This document shows positions 37,172-50,059 of a DNA stretch of 64,000 bases, in pieces. The position numbers and the translations under genes are program-made. A model generated the notes under the pieces. It searched no databases. It was given only the letters and a program-made list of their open reading frames with translations, and was not told the origin of the DNA. Source of the stretch: Spirometra erinaceieuropaei (Eukaryota > Platyhelminthes > Cestoda > Diphyllobothriidea > Diphyllobothriidae); NCBI GenBank assembly GCA_902702965.1, contig CACRXP010000046.1:881182-945181 (forward strand). The letters are read 5' to 3'. Each line of letters starts with the position of its first letter. Within the stretch, counting starts at the first letter, position 1.

Positions 37172-40100
37172 AGTGAAATCAGTCCACAAACTGCAGTCGT
37201 ATGCTTGACAGTTGCGCCTCTCTCGCTCCTCGGTCGTAATTCCCAGCGTCATATTGGTGCCTGCATCGTCCACTCACATCTCCCATTACTCTCTAAGCTA
37301 TTCCATTTCAGTAGAAGAACCGCGCCACTACGTCCCCGAAAAACTATCTGTCGTCGTCGCCGCAAAAGCTCATCGTAATTTTTCGTCTTTATCTCATCTT
37401 GGCTTTCTGACCCACCCTCCTCCCCCCAAAGTCATTTCGTTTAACACAGTGCGATAGTCGTCAAATACTCCGTCGAAGGTCAACGCACCGGCCATCAGAC
37501 ACCCCCACCCTTCAGGCACGAGCTTTGGCATATCAGACGACTGAAACGTAAAAAGCTGCCATCTAGATCAAACGTGTCACCTTTCATTATCTACTACTTG
37601 TTTCCAGACAGGGCCACGGGAACACTTCTTGACGAGGGTTGGATTACCTCAAAGTACAGCACTTCGGTAGGCGAAAAGCCCTCAGCAATGCTGCTACTTT
37701 TAGCGTCAATACAAAGGCCTGCTTATCACGCGACCAACTCCTGGACACTTTGACTCAGACACAAAGTACAACAGGGGTGTTCGATAATCCCGGAATATCT
37801 ATCGACAATCCATCCCATGTTTCGAAGTGCTCTTATCTCTATACTTCCAAAGAAACTACACCTGCACTCGTCTTAAACATTGCTTTAATGGCGCCATGCC
37901 GCAGAAATTAATACACTGCTGTAACTGGCCTTCAATAATAGCTTGTAGATGATTGACGGACTTGCAAATAAAAGTGAGTTGCGACCGATGATCCCTGCTT
38001 CCAGAGGATTGTAAGGTGCTTCTCAAATACCGGTTGCTGCGTCGCCTCATCATAGTTGCTAGTAGTCTGCGTCAGCCAGAGACGCCACAGTTGTTGGTGG
38101 TTGGGATATTTACGTGTACGGACGATACTAAGCTGGTTACGCAGTAAGTGTGGCACCCGTCTGAATTAACGATGAGACCCGACCTTCTCCGCAATGAATT
38201 TGCGCGAAGTTCAATATTCACCCTGCGTGTGGCTTATCTGTGTACTCCTATATTTCAATGGGATCATTCAATTATTGCTGTGTGCGTCCGCTGCTCACTT
38301 AAAAACGTCTCACTGATTAGTCAACGCTGCTGCTTTTAACCTCAACTAAATTTATAAGGAAACCATAGTCACTGCTTCTTATGCATAAGGTAAGCCACTG
38401 ACGATCGACAAATTTGTGGTGTCTATCGAGCGTAGAATGAATGAGTCATTTACTCATGGCCAGAAGAACAGTTTAGGTGACTGTCTCGTTGTGTCTAGGT
38501 AGTAATGCAATCTGTCAGGTTAAGCACATTTCATACTTGTAACTGGGTTGGTAATGGCGGGTTGATATACGGGACAGAAACCGGCGGCGTCTACGAATCA
38601 GATCTTGTATTACAGCCCTCGTGGCTGAGGAGTTTGCTAAACCAGCCTCCTGTAGTTGTATATCCCGGTGAAATTTGCACCTGTTTTTCGGTGGAAATGA
38701 CTGGCAAAAAGAGAAAATTCTGGACACATTCGGATCATTTAAACTTGCCAGCCGATTGCCATACCATTCCACTGTCCTTTCTGTCGACTCTACCCGAAGT
38801 TGTTGTTGTTATTTTTGCCGGTTTTCAGTTGAAGTCCGGCAGCTAATACTAGGGGCAAAATCGCTGAACTGACAACCAGCGTTCATTATGAGTGGGGGGA
38901 GTAGTTTCCAAGTCTGGGTTCGTCCGTAGGGAAGTTAAGGCTCGTAAACAGGACATGGTCCTGTCAGTGTGAAATTCAACTAGACTTTTTCGCGCTCCCG
39001 CTCTGTCCTGACAATAGTTCTGCGAAACGTTTTCACTCATTTTAGTCCAGTTTTGCAAACTGGGTCTTAGCCACGACGCTTCCAACTTATCACTCACAAC
39101 TGGACAAGCTGGATCCCATTCTGGCCCTTACCTCTTCCTTGCCTCCAGGTTCCCATGTCTTACTCACTACTCACTTACATCACCACCACCGCAACCCAGG
39201 TCGTTCCTCTCAGCTTTGATCTCTATCGTACGCCATAGCCAGATCGCCGGGTGAGGGGAAGTAAAAAAATGCAGCTCCTCAGGCATATAGTCCTATAAAT
39301 CAGGTCACTTCTGGATTTCTCAACCCTCTATATCTTGGGTGTAGCGGAAAACTATGGAGAACTGTCTACAATATTTTTAGAGGCAAGATGACGTTCGCTG
39401 CCCTGTAAAGCCCTGGGAAGTCGGTGCTGCTGAAATGTCTACCTTGGTTCATTGTTCTAAACGCCCATACGTAATTCCTTAGTGGGGGAAAGCTCATTTT
39501 TCAAAAAAAGTTAGGCACGGAGGGCAGTCAGGTAGTACAAAATATTCGAAATGTTGTTAGATGGAATGCTTACGTCGGCCAGAAAAGCAGAAATGTTAAA
39601 ACACTGGTGAATTTGTAAAACGGCGGCCAACACTTTCCTACCCCGCGCGTATACTTAACCCTTACTTCAGAGCATGCTGTCGGCACAGTACTGGTTCTTA
39701 GTTCTATTGGTTCCTGACCTGCTTCAAATTTGCAGGTTGCGGTCTATTCAAATACCTTTTAGTTACTGAGAGTTGCATTTATTTTTGAACTAGCGCGCCC
39801 AATTCCGTTGCTGTATCTAGACGTATAAAAATACTTTAAACGGAAACCTGTTTAGCTTCTGTTTTATTTCATTTACCTCGTTCCCCCTTTGCGGTAATGC
39901 CCCATCCGTAAAACCCCTATTACCACTCTTCGCTTATTATACGGGTTAAAGGTTGTTGGTTGCAAGATGGGGTCACACAACCTACCGTTGCCAACAGAGA
40001 TTTCAATGAAAGCTGGCGGTGCATTGGTTCTACGTTTCTGCTGTGTTTTATGGATTACATTATGCTAAATTGTGCTGAAATCTGATACTTCTGTTGCTTG

Positions 40101-40417
40101 CTGATTTAAACGTGTTGCTTCAGTTTTGTTCCGTGATATACCGCTAGGGGTCTCTGCAATTCATGTTTGCAATTGGCCTCTTATTCACATTTCACGAAAA
40201 ATGCAAATCACACATTAGTAAGAAGCTGTTGAAGGCCTTACTGCCCTCCTCCTCCTCCTCCTCTTCCGCCTCCTCCTCCTCCTCCTCCTCCTCCTCCAGT
40301 GCACATTCCCATTACTCAGTCAAAGGCAGTAACTTGGAGAGGCAAGAAAAATCCTATGATAATCATAATCGCCACCGCCACAGCCCACGTTGCTCCTTTC
40401 AAATTTGATCACCATCG
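37172..40417 (+). repeat. Large repeat R, copy R1 (plus orientation)
   Basis: Matches the reverse complement of 52056-55290 along its length. Examples are ACAAACTGCAGTCGTATGC, CTCTCTAAGCTATTCCA, GTTTAACACAGTGCGATAGT, GACTCAGACACAAAGTACAA, CACAACTGGACAAGC, and CGTGATATACCGCTAGGGG. It contains a CTC microsatellite (about 40245-40298). The reading frame at 37639-37911 is also open in the partner copy (TLTQTQSTTGVF...ALVLN...APCRRN), but I recognise no domain, so coding is unproven. Its 5' part is missing and replaced by half-element FB9. Confidence 0.85.
40245..40298 (+). repeat. CTC trinucleotide microsatellite in R1
   Basis: A run of about 54 bases of CTC with small interruptions; read in frame it would give poly-Ser. 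The partner copy R2 has the matching GGA run at 52133-52174, of different length. Confidence 0.9.
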
Positions 40418-41403
40418 TACAGTGAATTACCCAACTCATGAAATGTTGGCTAAAATTCTGAAATGCGTTTTCGATTAGGAAGGATTACTTGGTCGCGGTT
40501 GTAAGACTGACTATCTTAAGACATACTCTTATTACATTTCAGACTGGGCATGGCTTTGGCTTTTAAATGCACTTCTCTTCAATCTCCTGTGGATATCGTA
40601 CTCGGTAAAAAAGGACTACCTATTTAACATGCATTTTTCCCATTGATTTTCGATGGTCTTGCAAATTCAAAGATATTTTATAGAACCCATAAATAAAGAG
40701 ATGGTTTCTTTTAGTCAATAAATAAAGAATCACGTCTTCTTTATATTTTATAATTAAGGAAGGAATATAATTAGGTTTTAAAAAAATTTTCCAATTCCCG
40801 AATAATTTGGAGCCTGGTCATTCGTTGCAATAGCGCTTAGTTATTTCAGTCTGCAAGGTGCATGCGTTCCGCGTAAAGAAAATCACATATTTTTCCATGC
40901 CATTAAAAAGATATCATACAGTGTCCATGAAATTTTGCAATGGATGCAAACCTTGTTGTCCATTTCATGAGAAGCAGTGGTAAACGTCCAGGTACGATGC
41001 TACGGGAATTGACATTTTGCGGTCTTAAAAAGTCTCATAATTAGAAACTTTTTGAAAAACTTCCTTAAGTATAAAATATAAAAAAAACGTGATTCTCTAT
41101 TGATCGACTAAAGGAAATCATATTTTTATTTGTGGGTTCTATAAAATATCTTTGAATTTGCAAGACCATCGAAAATCAATGTAAAAAATGCGTGCTTCTT
41201 AAGTAGTCATTTTTTACCGAGTACTCTTTCTACAGGATATTGAAAAGACGTGCATTTAAAAGCCGACATCCTGCCGAGTCCGAAACGTTATAAGAGTATG
41301 CCTTAAAATAATCAGTATTACAATCGCGACCAAGTAATCCTTCCTAATCGAAACGCATTTCAGAATTTCAGCCAACATTTCATGAGATCGGTCACTCACT
41401 GTA
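40418..41403. mobile_element. Foldback element FB10 (subfamily B), complete, inserted at a TA in repeat R
   Basis: Ends TA-CAGTGAATTACCC and GATCGGTCACTCACTG-TA. Removing it and one TA joins ATCACCATCGTA to CCTGGTAGCCAGAC. That matches the uninterrupted repeat at 47.95 kb (CTCCATTGTACCCGGTAGCC). Both arms share TTGGTCGCG and an AAG(A/G)CATACTCTTAT block. Confidence 0.9.
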
Positions 41404-42165
41404 CCTGGTAGCCAGACCGGGTATAAATTAGACACCCTGGCTCTTATAAAAAAATCGATTTCTGAGACAGGTCTCTTTCGCTTTGAATAATCACACCTTA
41501 TCGGGTATAAACCCTCATCTCCACCGACTATTCCACCGAAATTATGATTAACTGGATTTCCTGCTTGCGTATGCAGAGAATCACCGGCCAATAAGGTCTT
41601 CATGAGTAATTAGAATTTCATGCATTGTGTATAGAATCCGAGACCGTCTCCAAGGATATTTCCTCCCTACCTTCTAATCGATACAGTCGACGTCTTCGTC
41701 TACCTTGGCTTTATTCTGCCCCCTACTGTCTGCTTATTTATTCCTTTCACGTTGCACTTTCGGAAGGATCCAAAAACCGCAGTCATATGCTTGACATTTG
41801 CATTCCTACTCCACTCGTAGAGGCGTAACCCCCTTGCGTCATTTGGTACGCACAAAGCCCACTCACATCTCCCATTACCCTCTGAGCCTTTCCGCCTCAT
41901 TAGCAATCTAAGTCAGTATCAGAGGACGCGACCCCGGGAAACCACCGCCGCCGCAGTAACACTTTGATGATCGTACTTTGTCGTCTTTATTTATTCTTAG
42001 CTTTTTGACCCCCGAAGACATTCCGTTTACGGCAGTGCGATAGTCGTCAAATGCTCCGTCGAAGGTCAACCCACCGGCCATTCGCGGCTCCTTCCGAGTC
42101 ACGAACTTTGGCATATACGGCGACTGCAATTATCGAGCTGTGATCTTGATCTAGCCTGAAGGAGC
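41404..42165 (+). repeat. Large repeat R, 5' fragment (R3)
   Basis: GTATAAATTAGACACCCTGG, ACTATTCCACCGAAATTATG, AGAGAATCACCGGCCAATA, AACCGCAGTCATATGCTTGA and GCAGTGCGATAGTCGTCAAA match the reverse complement of 55000-55640. Together with R1 it rebuilds the full R order seen in R2. Confidence 0.8.
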
Positions 42166-43129
42166 TACATTAGGTGGGCTAACTCGTGAAATGTCAACCG
42201 GAATTCTGAAATGCGTTTTCGTTTCGAAAAGATTAAATTAGTAGGGGTATAAAACTAACCATCATGCAGCATTATTCTAAAATGATTCCGTTACCTTAGA
42301 GTGTCGGCTTTCGAACGTACTTCTTTTTGGCTGTATGCAGTAACAACACTCTGCAAAAAGTGACTACGTATGTAACATGCCATTTTATCATTGATTTTCG
42401 ATGTCCTTTAAAATTTTAATATATTTCATGGAAAACATGCATAAAAATATTCATTCGTTTGCTTATTCACGTTTCCTTCTAATTTTATACTCAAAAGAAC
42501 AGTATAAGTCATTTAAAAAATATCCTAATTATGAGATTTTTAATACCGTGAAATGGCCGTTCATAAAACGCCATGTATCTGATTGTACTAATATGGCGTG
42601 TAAAGTTAACAATATTGCTTAAATCCACTGTTTTATTTTATGAACCCCAAAGGACTTCTCTTAATACCGCAGAGAAAGGCATGGTTTTCTGTACGCAGAA
42701 AATATACGGTTTATAGTTTCGAAATCCTGAATGCAATTGCAACAGCAGGTCGGGTTCGAAATTATTCGGAAATTAGAAAATTTTTAAGACCAAATTATAC
42801 TCTTCCTTCGAATACCACATCGGAAGAAGACATGATGTTCTACCGAACAAGCAAGATAATTAATATTTTGATGCATATCTTTAATGAAATATATTGAGTT
42901 TTCATGGACATCGAGAACCAATGAGAAAATTGCATGCTGCTTAATTAGTCTTTTTTGCATGCAGTCGGAAAGAAGTGCATTCGAAAGCCGTCATCCTAAA
43001 AGAACTGCATTATTTTTGAATTACGCTGCAAGATGATTGCTTTTTCAACTTGACTTTATTAATCTTTTCGAAACGAGAACGCATTTCGCAATTTCGGTTG
43101 ACATTTCATGAGTTAGTCCACTTACTGTA
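42166..43129. mobile_element. Foldback element FB11 (subfamily A), complete
   Basis: Left end TA-CATTAGGTGGGCTAACTC; right end TGAGTTAGTCCACTTACTG-TA. Arms as in FB8 and FB14. The ORFs at 42401-42622 and 42640-42897 are readings of the left arm/centre and right arm and are incidental. Confidence 0.9.
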
Positions 43130-44275
43130 GTTCGCTAGGCAGCTGAGATGTCTCGTTTATTGAACCAGCGACTGCAAAACGAGTGTATCCACTCAAGGAT
43201 CTTTCGGCTATCCGAGCAGACAGGCAGAGTTAGGTCGCAAAGATGACGATTCCGTCCATGAACTCGGGAAACGGAGCGACTAGAGTGGTCTGAGACATCA
43301 TTGTGCCGCACTAAAGACCTCCATTTAGATGTTACCAAACGATAGTGGCACTTCTCACCAGTTTTATGGTACACCCTACTCCCTCAGTTTAACACCGCTC
43401 ATGATGTGAATGATGGATCTGCTGCTTACTTTTCGGACAAACTTGGACGGGTTTGTGGGCACTTCGTGCGTCTTCTCAATTTTACTGGCCGGCTCACCAT
43501 TACAAGCTCTCTTGTATTATGGAGTTCTCTTCGTCACCAGTCTATGCTATGCCGTGTGACCTTGCCATCCAGGAAACACCACGACACCGAGACCGCGCAA
43601 AAGCATGGCGTCCGGAGCAAGCGACATCTGCCCTGAAGTGCACAAGGACAACGGTATGGAGAAGGACCCCAATGACACGATCCACACTGTACTGGCAGTT
43701 AAGCGGGGTCCTTCTCTATACCGTTGTCTGCACAAGTCTTGTGTCCGTGGTTTCTCACGTTCACGATTATTGAAGCGTCGAGGAAGGAGAACAATCACTA
43801 CAAGTGGTACTCAGGCAACCTTCGGCCCGTATTCACAAATAGGTGGGAGAGGGAGTACGTGAAGTAGGCCAACCCAAGCACCCACGACGCTGCTGAAAAG
43901 GTCCTTGACACCGTCGCTCTCTAAGAGCTTGAGGGTGCGCATATCTCGAGGACGCGACACCATCTAACCGGGTGGCGCCGAGCTAGACACGAATGAACTA
44001 ATCAAATGTTCCCACTACAGCGCTCTCCTGAACTCTGCCCCAGCTACCGGCAACCGAGGTCCGACCAGGTTGTCGTGAATTATTTTTAGCCTTACATTCA
44101 CTCATCCATATCGTTCAACTGCGCTATTGGCCGCATTCACAGAGGGGGCCATAGGTGGTCCGAGCGATGGAAATTTTGCAAATGGACGCTAGTCGTCTGG
44201 TCTAAACTGCCCTGACGACATTCGTCCATAACGACCTAGGGCTTACAGCGGTGTGGATGAATGGGGCCGCCCGGT
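43130..44275. other. Unassigned region upstream of PLE-1
   Basis: GC-richer than the flanks. It may contain very decayed upstream Penelope-like sequence, but I could not match a reverse transcriptase block before 44280. Overlapping ORFs (43406-43862) show no motif. Confidence 0.4.
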
Positions 44276-45170
44276 CAGACAGTATACGTATCAACGCTGG
44301 GAAGACTGAACAAATAGCACGCTGATGGGCTCGTCAGACGAAACCCTACCGGCAAACTTGAAACGGCGGTTTATAGGAAGGCAACGAGCACCACACAATT
44401 TCTCAGTTTTTACAGTAGCCATCCGGTGGCTCGCAAACGAATCTCTTCAGACGCATACAGACCCAGTGCAGCAGACTGGAGGAAGCAGCACGTGAGGCCC
44501 GTTATCTCCGCCGCCAGTTTGTGCAAAATGACTGTTCGAAGGCATCCAGTAGTCGCTGCCTATGCTGTCGCCCCCAGAGGACCCAAAAATTAACACCACC
44601 AACGACATGGCATTCTCTGCCATATATCAGGGACGTTTCAGAAGCAACCAAACGCACTGCTGTGAAACTAGGTGTTGGAAGTGCACATCACCCCAAAGCC
44701 ACCATGCGCAGCAGGATCGTGAAAATTCAAGATCGGTTAAAGCCTGGGGAGTAGTGTATCGCAAACCGTGCCAAAACTACCCCTGTTAATACGCAGGCCA
44801 GACTGGATGCACGCTCGGATAACGCATACACGAATATAAGCTGGCTGTGCGACGAGACGACGAATTATCACGTGGCCGACCACACCTACGAAATTGTCTT
44901 CCCAGACATCAAAACTATTGCCAACGTCAAAAACAAAACGGGCCGAGAATCGATTGAGGCCTTGGCCTCAGGTAAGAACTCAGTCAATCGATTTATCGAT
45001 CTGGCGACGGGGTACAGAGCTCTGGGCAGCCACCTCCAGTCTTGCGCCATCCACCAGTTATTGGCTAACACGTCATCTGATTTTCGTTTGTGCTGTTGCT
45101 GCTTCTATCTCCGAAGATGGACTCCTGCAAAGGTTCGAAAGCCCAGAAAAATAAATAAAGTTTCCGGTGC
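44276..45170 (+). pseudogene. PLE-1: Penelope-like element, RT end plus GIY-YIG endonuclease, broken
   Basis: Translated in pieces, the order is the end of the reverse transcriptase (DGLVRRNPTGKLETAVYRKA from 44324, then SHPVARKR), then LFRRIQTQCSRLEEAARE and ARYLRRQFVQN from 44443. Next comes a long linker (ATKRTAVKLGVG) and the GIY-YIG endonuclease GVVYRKPCQNYPC from 44748, with YAGQTG. The C-terminal part is HTYEIVFPD, NKTGRESIEALAS and SVNRFIDLA, ending LRRWTPAKVRKPRK. PLEs use these two enzymes to copy RNA into the genome. Frameshifts near 44441, 44745 and 44868 and stops at 44787 and 44820 disable it. A shared tail with AATAAATAAA lies near 45150. Confidence 0.85.
45150..45166 (+). terminator. 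AATAAATAAA tail of PLE-1
   Basis: GAAAAATAAATAAAG follows the conserved C-terminus. The same tail occurs in reverse complement at 61666-61678 for PLE-2, so it is part of the element's 3' end. Confidence 0.6.
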
Positions 45171-46029
45171 TCGACTATCCTTCATTCTCACTTACACAAG
45201 CTGCCTCTCACACTGGGGGACAAAATGCATTTTAAATACTAGTTTTCAGTTCAGATAGGGACACGATGTCGGCAATACGCGGACGATGATGCTGGAAAAC
45301 AAGTAATTAATGGGGGTATTCCAGCTGAAATAAATGCCGCCGGGAGGTTGCAAACCAGAGTCGCACTTTTGTCTCCTAGTGAGGCCTCCAACCGGTATAC
45401 TAAGAAGTGTTTTGGATTGAACCAGCATACCGGTCCTCGTAAAAAAGCATTGTAATTATACTGTCGCGTATTTTATTGCCGGAATTCGTAAACTACAGAT
45501 GACAGACAATGGGATCGGTCACGCCGACATCGCAAACTCGAACGAGGAATTCACAACCCTCCAAGTACCACACTGACACAAGAACGGATGCCACCGAAAG
45601 CGGGTTTAAGTAAACAGTTCTCATGTTTTTTCAAGCAAAAGGAGTTCAGTTCGTCGCAGCCTCATCGCTCAGTGGAGACTAGGCCCAGTGCAATGTTTGT
45701 GCTTTTCTCAACTGAAAATGACAAGCTTTGCTGTCTTTGACAGTGAAGCACACAATGTGGTCCAGTTGTACATCAAAATTTTAAGACTTCTCAGGGCTGA
45801 GTTGCAAAGCACATTAAAAGCATGCAGGGAAACATGAAGTATGCCTGTAGTCGCAGAGACTTTAACAGGGAACTAAACGCAACAAGAGTGGAGTGAAATA
45901 GCATCTGTCAGTGCTGTCACCGCATACCACGATGTGCACTTTTACATGCCCCTTACGCGTTCGGTTGCATTTCAAACCATACGTAAAGTTTTCAGAAAAG
46001 CTTTCTCAGATTTCGACACCTACTTAAAG
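45171..46029. other. Unassigned spacer
   Basis: About 860 bases, no recognisable gene or repeat. It could include PLE-1 3' flank or the outer end of FB12. Confidence 0.35.
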
Positions 46030-47146
46030 TTAACGAGTAGTATATATACCCTCAGTGACGAGTATTACACAAATCGGTTCCTAATACGGGCCGTCATCAT
46101 GCAGAATCCGAAGACATTTCGGCTAGGCCAGGACGCCGGTTTTTGAATGTACTTCTTTTCAGCCGTCTGCAAAAACCGCACTTGGTAGAAAAGCACTGCG
46201 CGAGTAGTATAACTTCTTTTCTAACTTTTTTGATGCCTTTACTAATTGAAATATGTATTATGAAAAATATTATAAAAAATGTCTCTTCATACACCCATTT
46301 GATAGACAGTCATGCCTACTTCCAATTTTATATTCGAGGACGATGTTCTTTTGGTTTAAAAGACTACAATTACATTTGGCTTTAGGATCTATAGTACGCA
46401 AATTTCGTACTTTCTAAGCAAGGAAAATTACAAATTTTGTTTATGTCATTAAAAAGATAGTAAATGCGATTTACGATATTTTGCAGTGAATGTTGACTGT
46501 GCTGCGTACTGCATAAAGAGCCTCAATAAACGGGCAAATGGGATGCTTTTTGAATGGGCATCTGAAGGTTTGATAAACTCTTATAATTTCGCATTTATAA
46601 AACCGCAAATGCCTTCTCGTCGAGTGTACTAATTGAAAAAGACGTTACTTGTGATAAACGACTGCATTAAGGATATCTTTAGCTTTCAATAACATATACG
46701 GTATGGCAGGAGAATAAGTACTCCTCCCCCATAATACAGGTGGCCTTGAGTTAAATTACTTGGTTGGGATGGAGGTCAGTATTAGCATGGAGATTAAGAG
46801 GGTTCCAGTCGGGGCTAGAGGCGACGCGCGAACAGATACGCCACTGGAACTGATCGCAATGCCTTCTGCAATACGGGCGACCCTTATTCCCCTGTCCAAC
46901 CAAACATATTTTCATCTACAAGGGCATCGTCAATCAGTTGATCAAACTCATAAATATTTAAGTGGCTATTTTTTACCGAGTGCAACTTTTGCATTCACAA
47001 ACCCCTAATCCTGCCGTGACTGAAATACCCTGGTGATTATGCCACACGATAATCACTATCACAGCCCCACCAGCGTATACCTTCCAAATCGAAAACGCAT
47101 TTCCGACTTTATTTTAACACGGCATGAAATTCGTCACTCAGGATTA
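46030..47146. mobile_element. Foldback element FB12 (subfamily B), diverged
   Basis: Left arm: CGGTTCCTAATACGGGCCG, CATGCAGAATCC, CAGGACGCCGG, CAGCCGTCTGCAAAAACCGC. Right arm: TTTTTTACCGAGTGCAAC, ACCTTCCAAATCGAAAACGC, GCATGAAATTCGTCACTCA. The outer left end is unclear. Confidence 0.65.
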
Positions 47147-48065
<919 letters not shown>

Positions 48066-48864
48066 ATCCTCCAATTGAGCAACCTAAAGTTTAGAATTAT
48101 AAGATTTGTTTATTTCGTGCCCTCTTGAATATATCCATGTCTGGGACACTTGGCTCTTACACACATTTCTAGACAGGGCTAGCGTGTTGCATTTTTCATT
48201 TTGACTGTCTGTGTAGTTGACGAATTCAAATGACGATCACAGCTCCTTCCGGAAGGGTGCTCTGACGGCCTGAAAGTGTCTGTACATAAACACCACCACC
48301 ACCACCATCGCCGTCTCCACCACAAACACCACCATCGCCACAGCCGCCGCCGCCACCGCCACCACCAACATCACCATTATAAAACTCAAGTCAAGTTGTG
48401 GTTAGAAGGAGATACGGAGAGAGAGAGAGGCACTTCTCACCCAAAACTGGACAAGGCTGGCCATACCCAACCCTCCCTCGCAGTCTCTCAAGCCTGACTG
48501 ACTGTCAGGCTTCGCCATCGGTTGTCTAAGCAAACGCGCACCCCTCCAACTCTCAACCACCATCACCACAACGCAGATCCTTCTGTTAGCCTTCAATTTG
48601 CACTCTAACTGAGTAATGACAGACCACCTTGCATGATGGAAACAAGAAGAACTAGTAACTTCGATATGGGATCTCGTAAAATCAATCACTTCTGGATGCA
48701 AAGGTGGCATGATATACCATAATTGGCAGCAAAGGTACTAAATAGAAGCCCAGACACGCGTGTTTCGTCAATATTACACCGCCATACGACACAGCTGCGG
48801 GGGGTTCGGCTCATCATTGGGTTTCCCGGAGTCTCTTATGTGTTCTCCGGTAGATTTGTATGCA
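48066..48864. repeat. R-related fragment with CAC/CCG-type microsatellite, and spacer
   Basis: 48285-48370 is a CACCAC/CGCCGC-type run (read as poly-His in the plus ORF at 48276-48497). 48390-48715 carries CACTTCTCACCCAAAACTGG, ACAAGGCTGG and CAATCACTTCTGGATG, matching R in order. The rest is unassigned. Confidence 0.5.
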
Positions 48865-49035
48865 TATACTACTGGCTGCTCATCGACAGTTTATGAATAC
48901 TGCGCTGTTATTCCACTGTGACTAAGGGCTTCGGCCCAAATATTTATAACCAGTTTCAGTCTGAACCTAGTAGTCTCAGGCAGACTAATTAATTCCAAGC
49001 TAGCGGTTAATTTCTGGGGAAACTGAAAAGCTGCA
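48865..49035 (+). repeat. Dispersed repeat D, copy 2
   Basis: Same order of blocks as 20125-20310 (TATACTACTGGCTGC, TTATTCC, CCCAAATATTTAT, TTAATTTC). Unidentified. Confidence 0.5.
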
Positions 49036-49320
49036 ATGACTTCTGGCTCTCTGAATGATCTCTACTCCAATACCACTGGAATGAAGTCTAGCATCCGTGA
49101 ACTTGTTTACATTTCTCTCCGAATACAACGACAGCTGGCAGTTTGCGTTTTGGTAGTTTAACTAGCTCTACGATGGATCCGGGAGAGGGCGGGTCATTGG
49201 GACGGCGAGGGTAATCAGTGAACTACATCCGTCGCAATGCGCAGACTAAGTCGGTCTCGTGCTGAATTCCGACGGGTCGGGTCTTATTTCTTAGCCGTAC
49301 CTGCAGTAGACAGGCACCAG
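49036..49320. other. Unassigned spacer
   Basis: About 290 bases with nothing recognisable. Confidence 0.35.
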
Positions 49321-49562
49321 CCTAACCCCTAACCCCAACCCCTTACCTTACTCCCTAACCTCAACCACTAACCCTAACCCCAATCCGTAACCTTAACATC
49401 TAAACCCTAGCCCCAAACCCCACCCATAACCCATAACCCTAACCCATGACAGGTGCGGCTACAGAATAGGATCCTACCTCCAAGGGGGTTAGGGTTAGCG
49501 ATAGGGTTTGGGTTGGAGTAAGGGTTCCGGTGAGAGTTAGCATTAGTGTTACGGTTACTGCT
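49321..49562. repeat. Degenerate telomere-like tracts in back-to-back orientation
   Basis: 49321-49447 is C-rich (CTAACCCCTAACCCC, CTAACCCTAACCCC, CATAACCCTAACCC). 49488-49560 is G-rich (GGGTTAGGGTTAGCG, GGGTTTGGGTTGG). They are separated by about 40 bases. The C-rich strand comes first, so this is not the arrangement left by an end-to-end telomere fusion. Confidence 0.75.
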
Positions 49563-50059
49563 GGGGGACGTGAACAGGCATTCACTTTGCATTTAGCACA
49601 AGTCAACCAGTAATACAAGGAGGTACCTCTTCCAGCGGCCAGTCATCAAGTTTGCTGAAGAGGAGAAGGGAAGTTGCGGATTCTGTACACCAGCCCGGTC
49701 TTCAGGACTGTGCACCCACCCGCATCTCTGCAGGGCTTCGGCGGGCGCGCCTCACGTGAGAACTCGTCAGTATTAGCCTGGTGATATCAGCTCGTGAGTG
49801 TTGAGCTCTGCGAAAGCTCTTGGTCGGCTGGATTCGCAGTTAACTGAACGTTGCTCAGTTTATCCAAAATCAGTAATCCCTTAATCTCTACTGGGGGAGG
49901 AGGAATGAGTGTGCTATCGCAACGCCTCCAGTGTTATACTATTTGCACGCTGTGGTCTATAGGCCATTTTCGCCGAAGATTGCCATGACTGTTTCATTCT
50001 GCGCGAGCGATTATTAATTTCTTCGCCTGTTTGAGCTTGTACATTTATGTTGACGCAGA
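49563..50059. other. Unassigned spacer
   Basis: About 500 bases, GC-rich near 49740. No gene or repeat recognised. Confidence 0.35.

Noticed and set aside
40163..40408. Poly-Ser ORF, with a similar one on the minus strand at 52020-52286
   Set aside because: Both are the CTC/GGA microsatellite of repeat R; the rest of the peptide has no domain.
49321..49562. Telomere fusion scar
   Set aside because: The order of C-rich and G-rich strands is the reverse of an end-to-end fusion.
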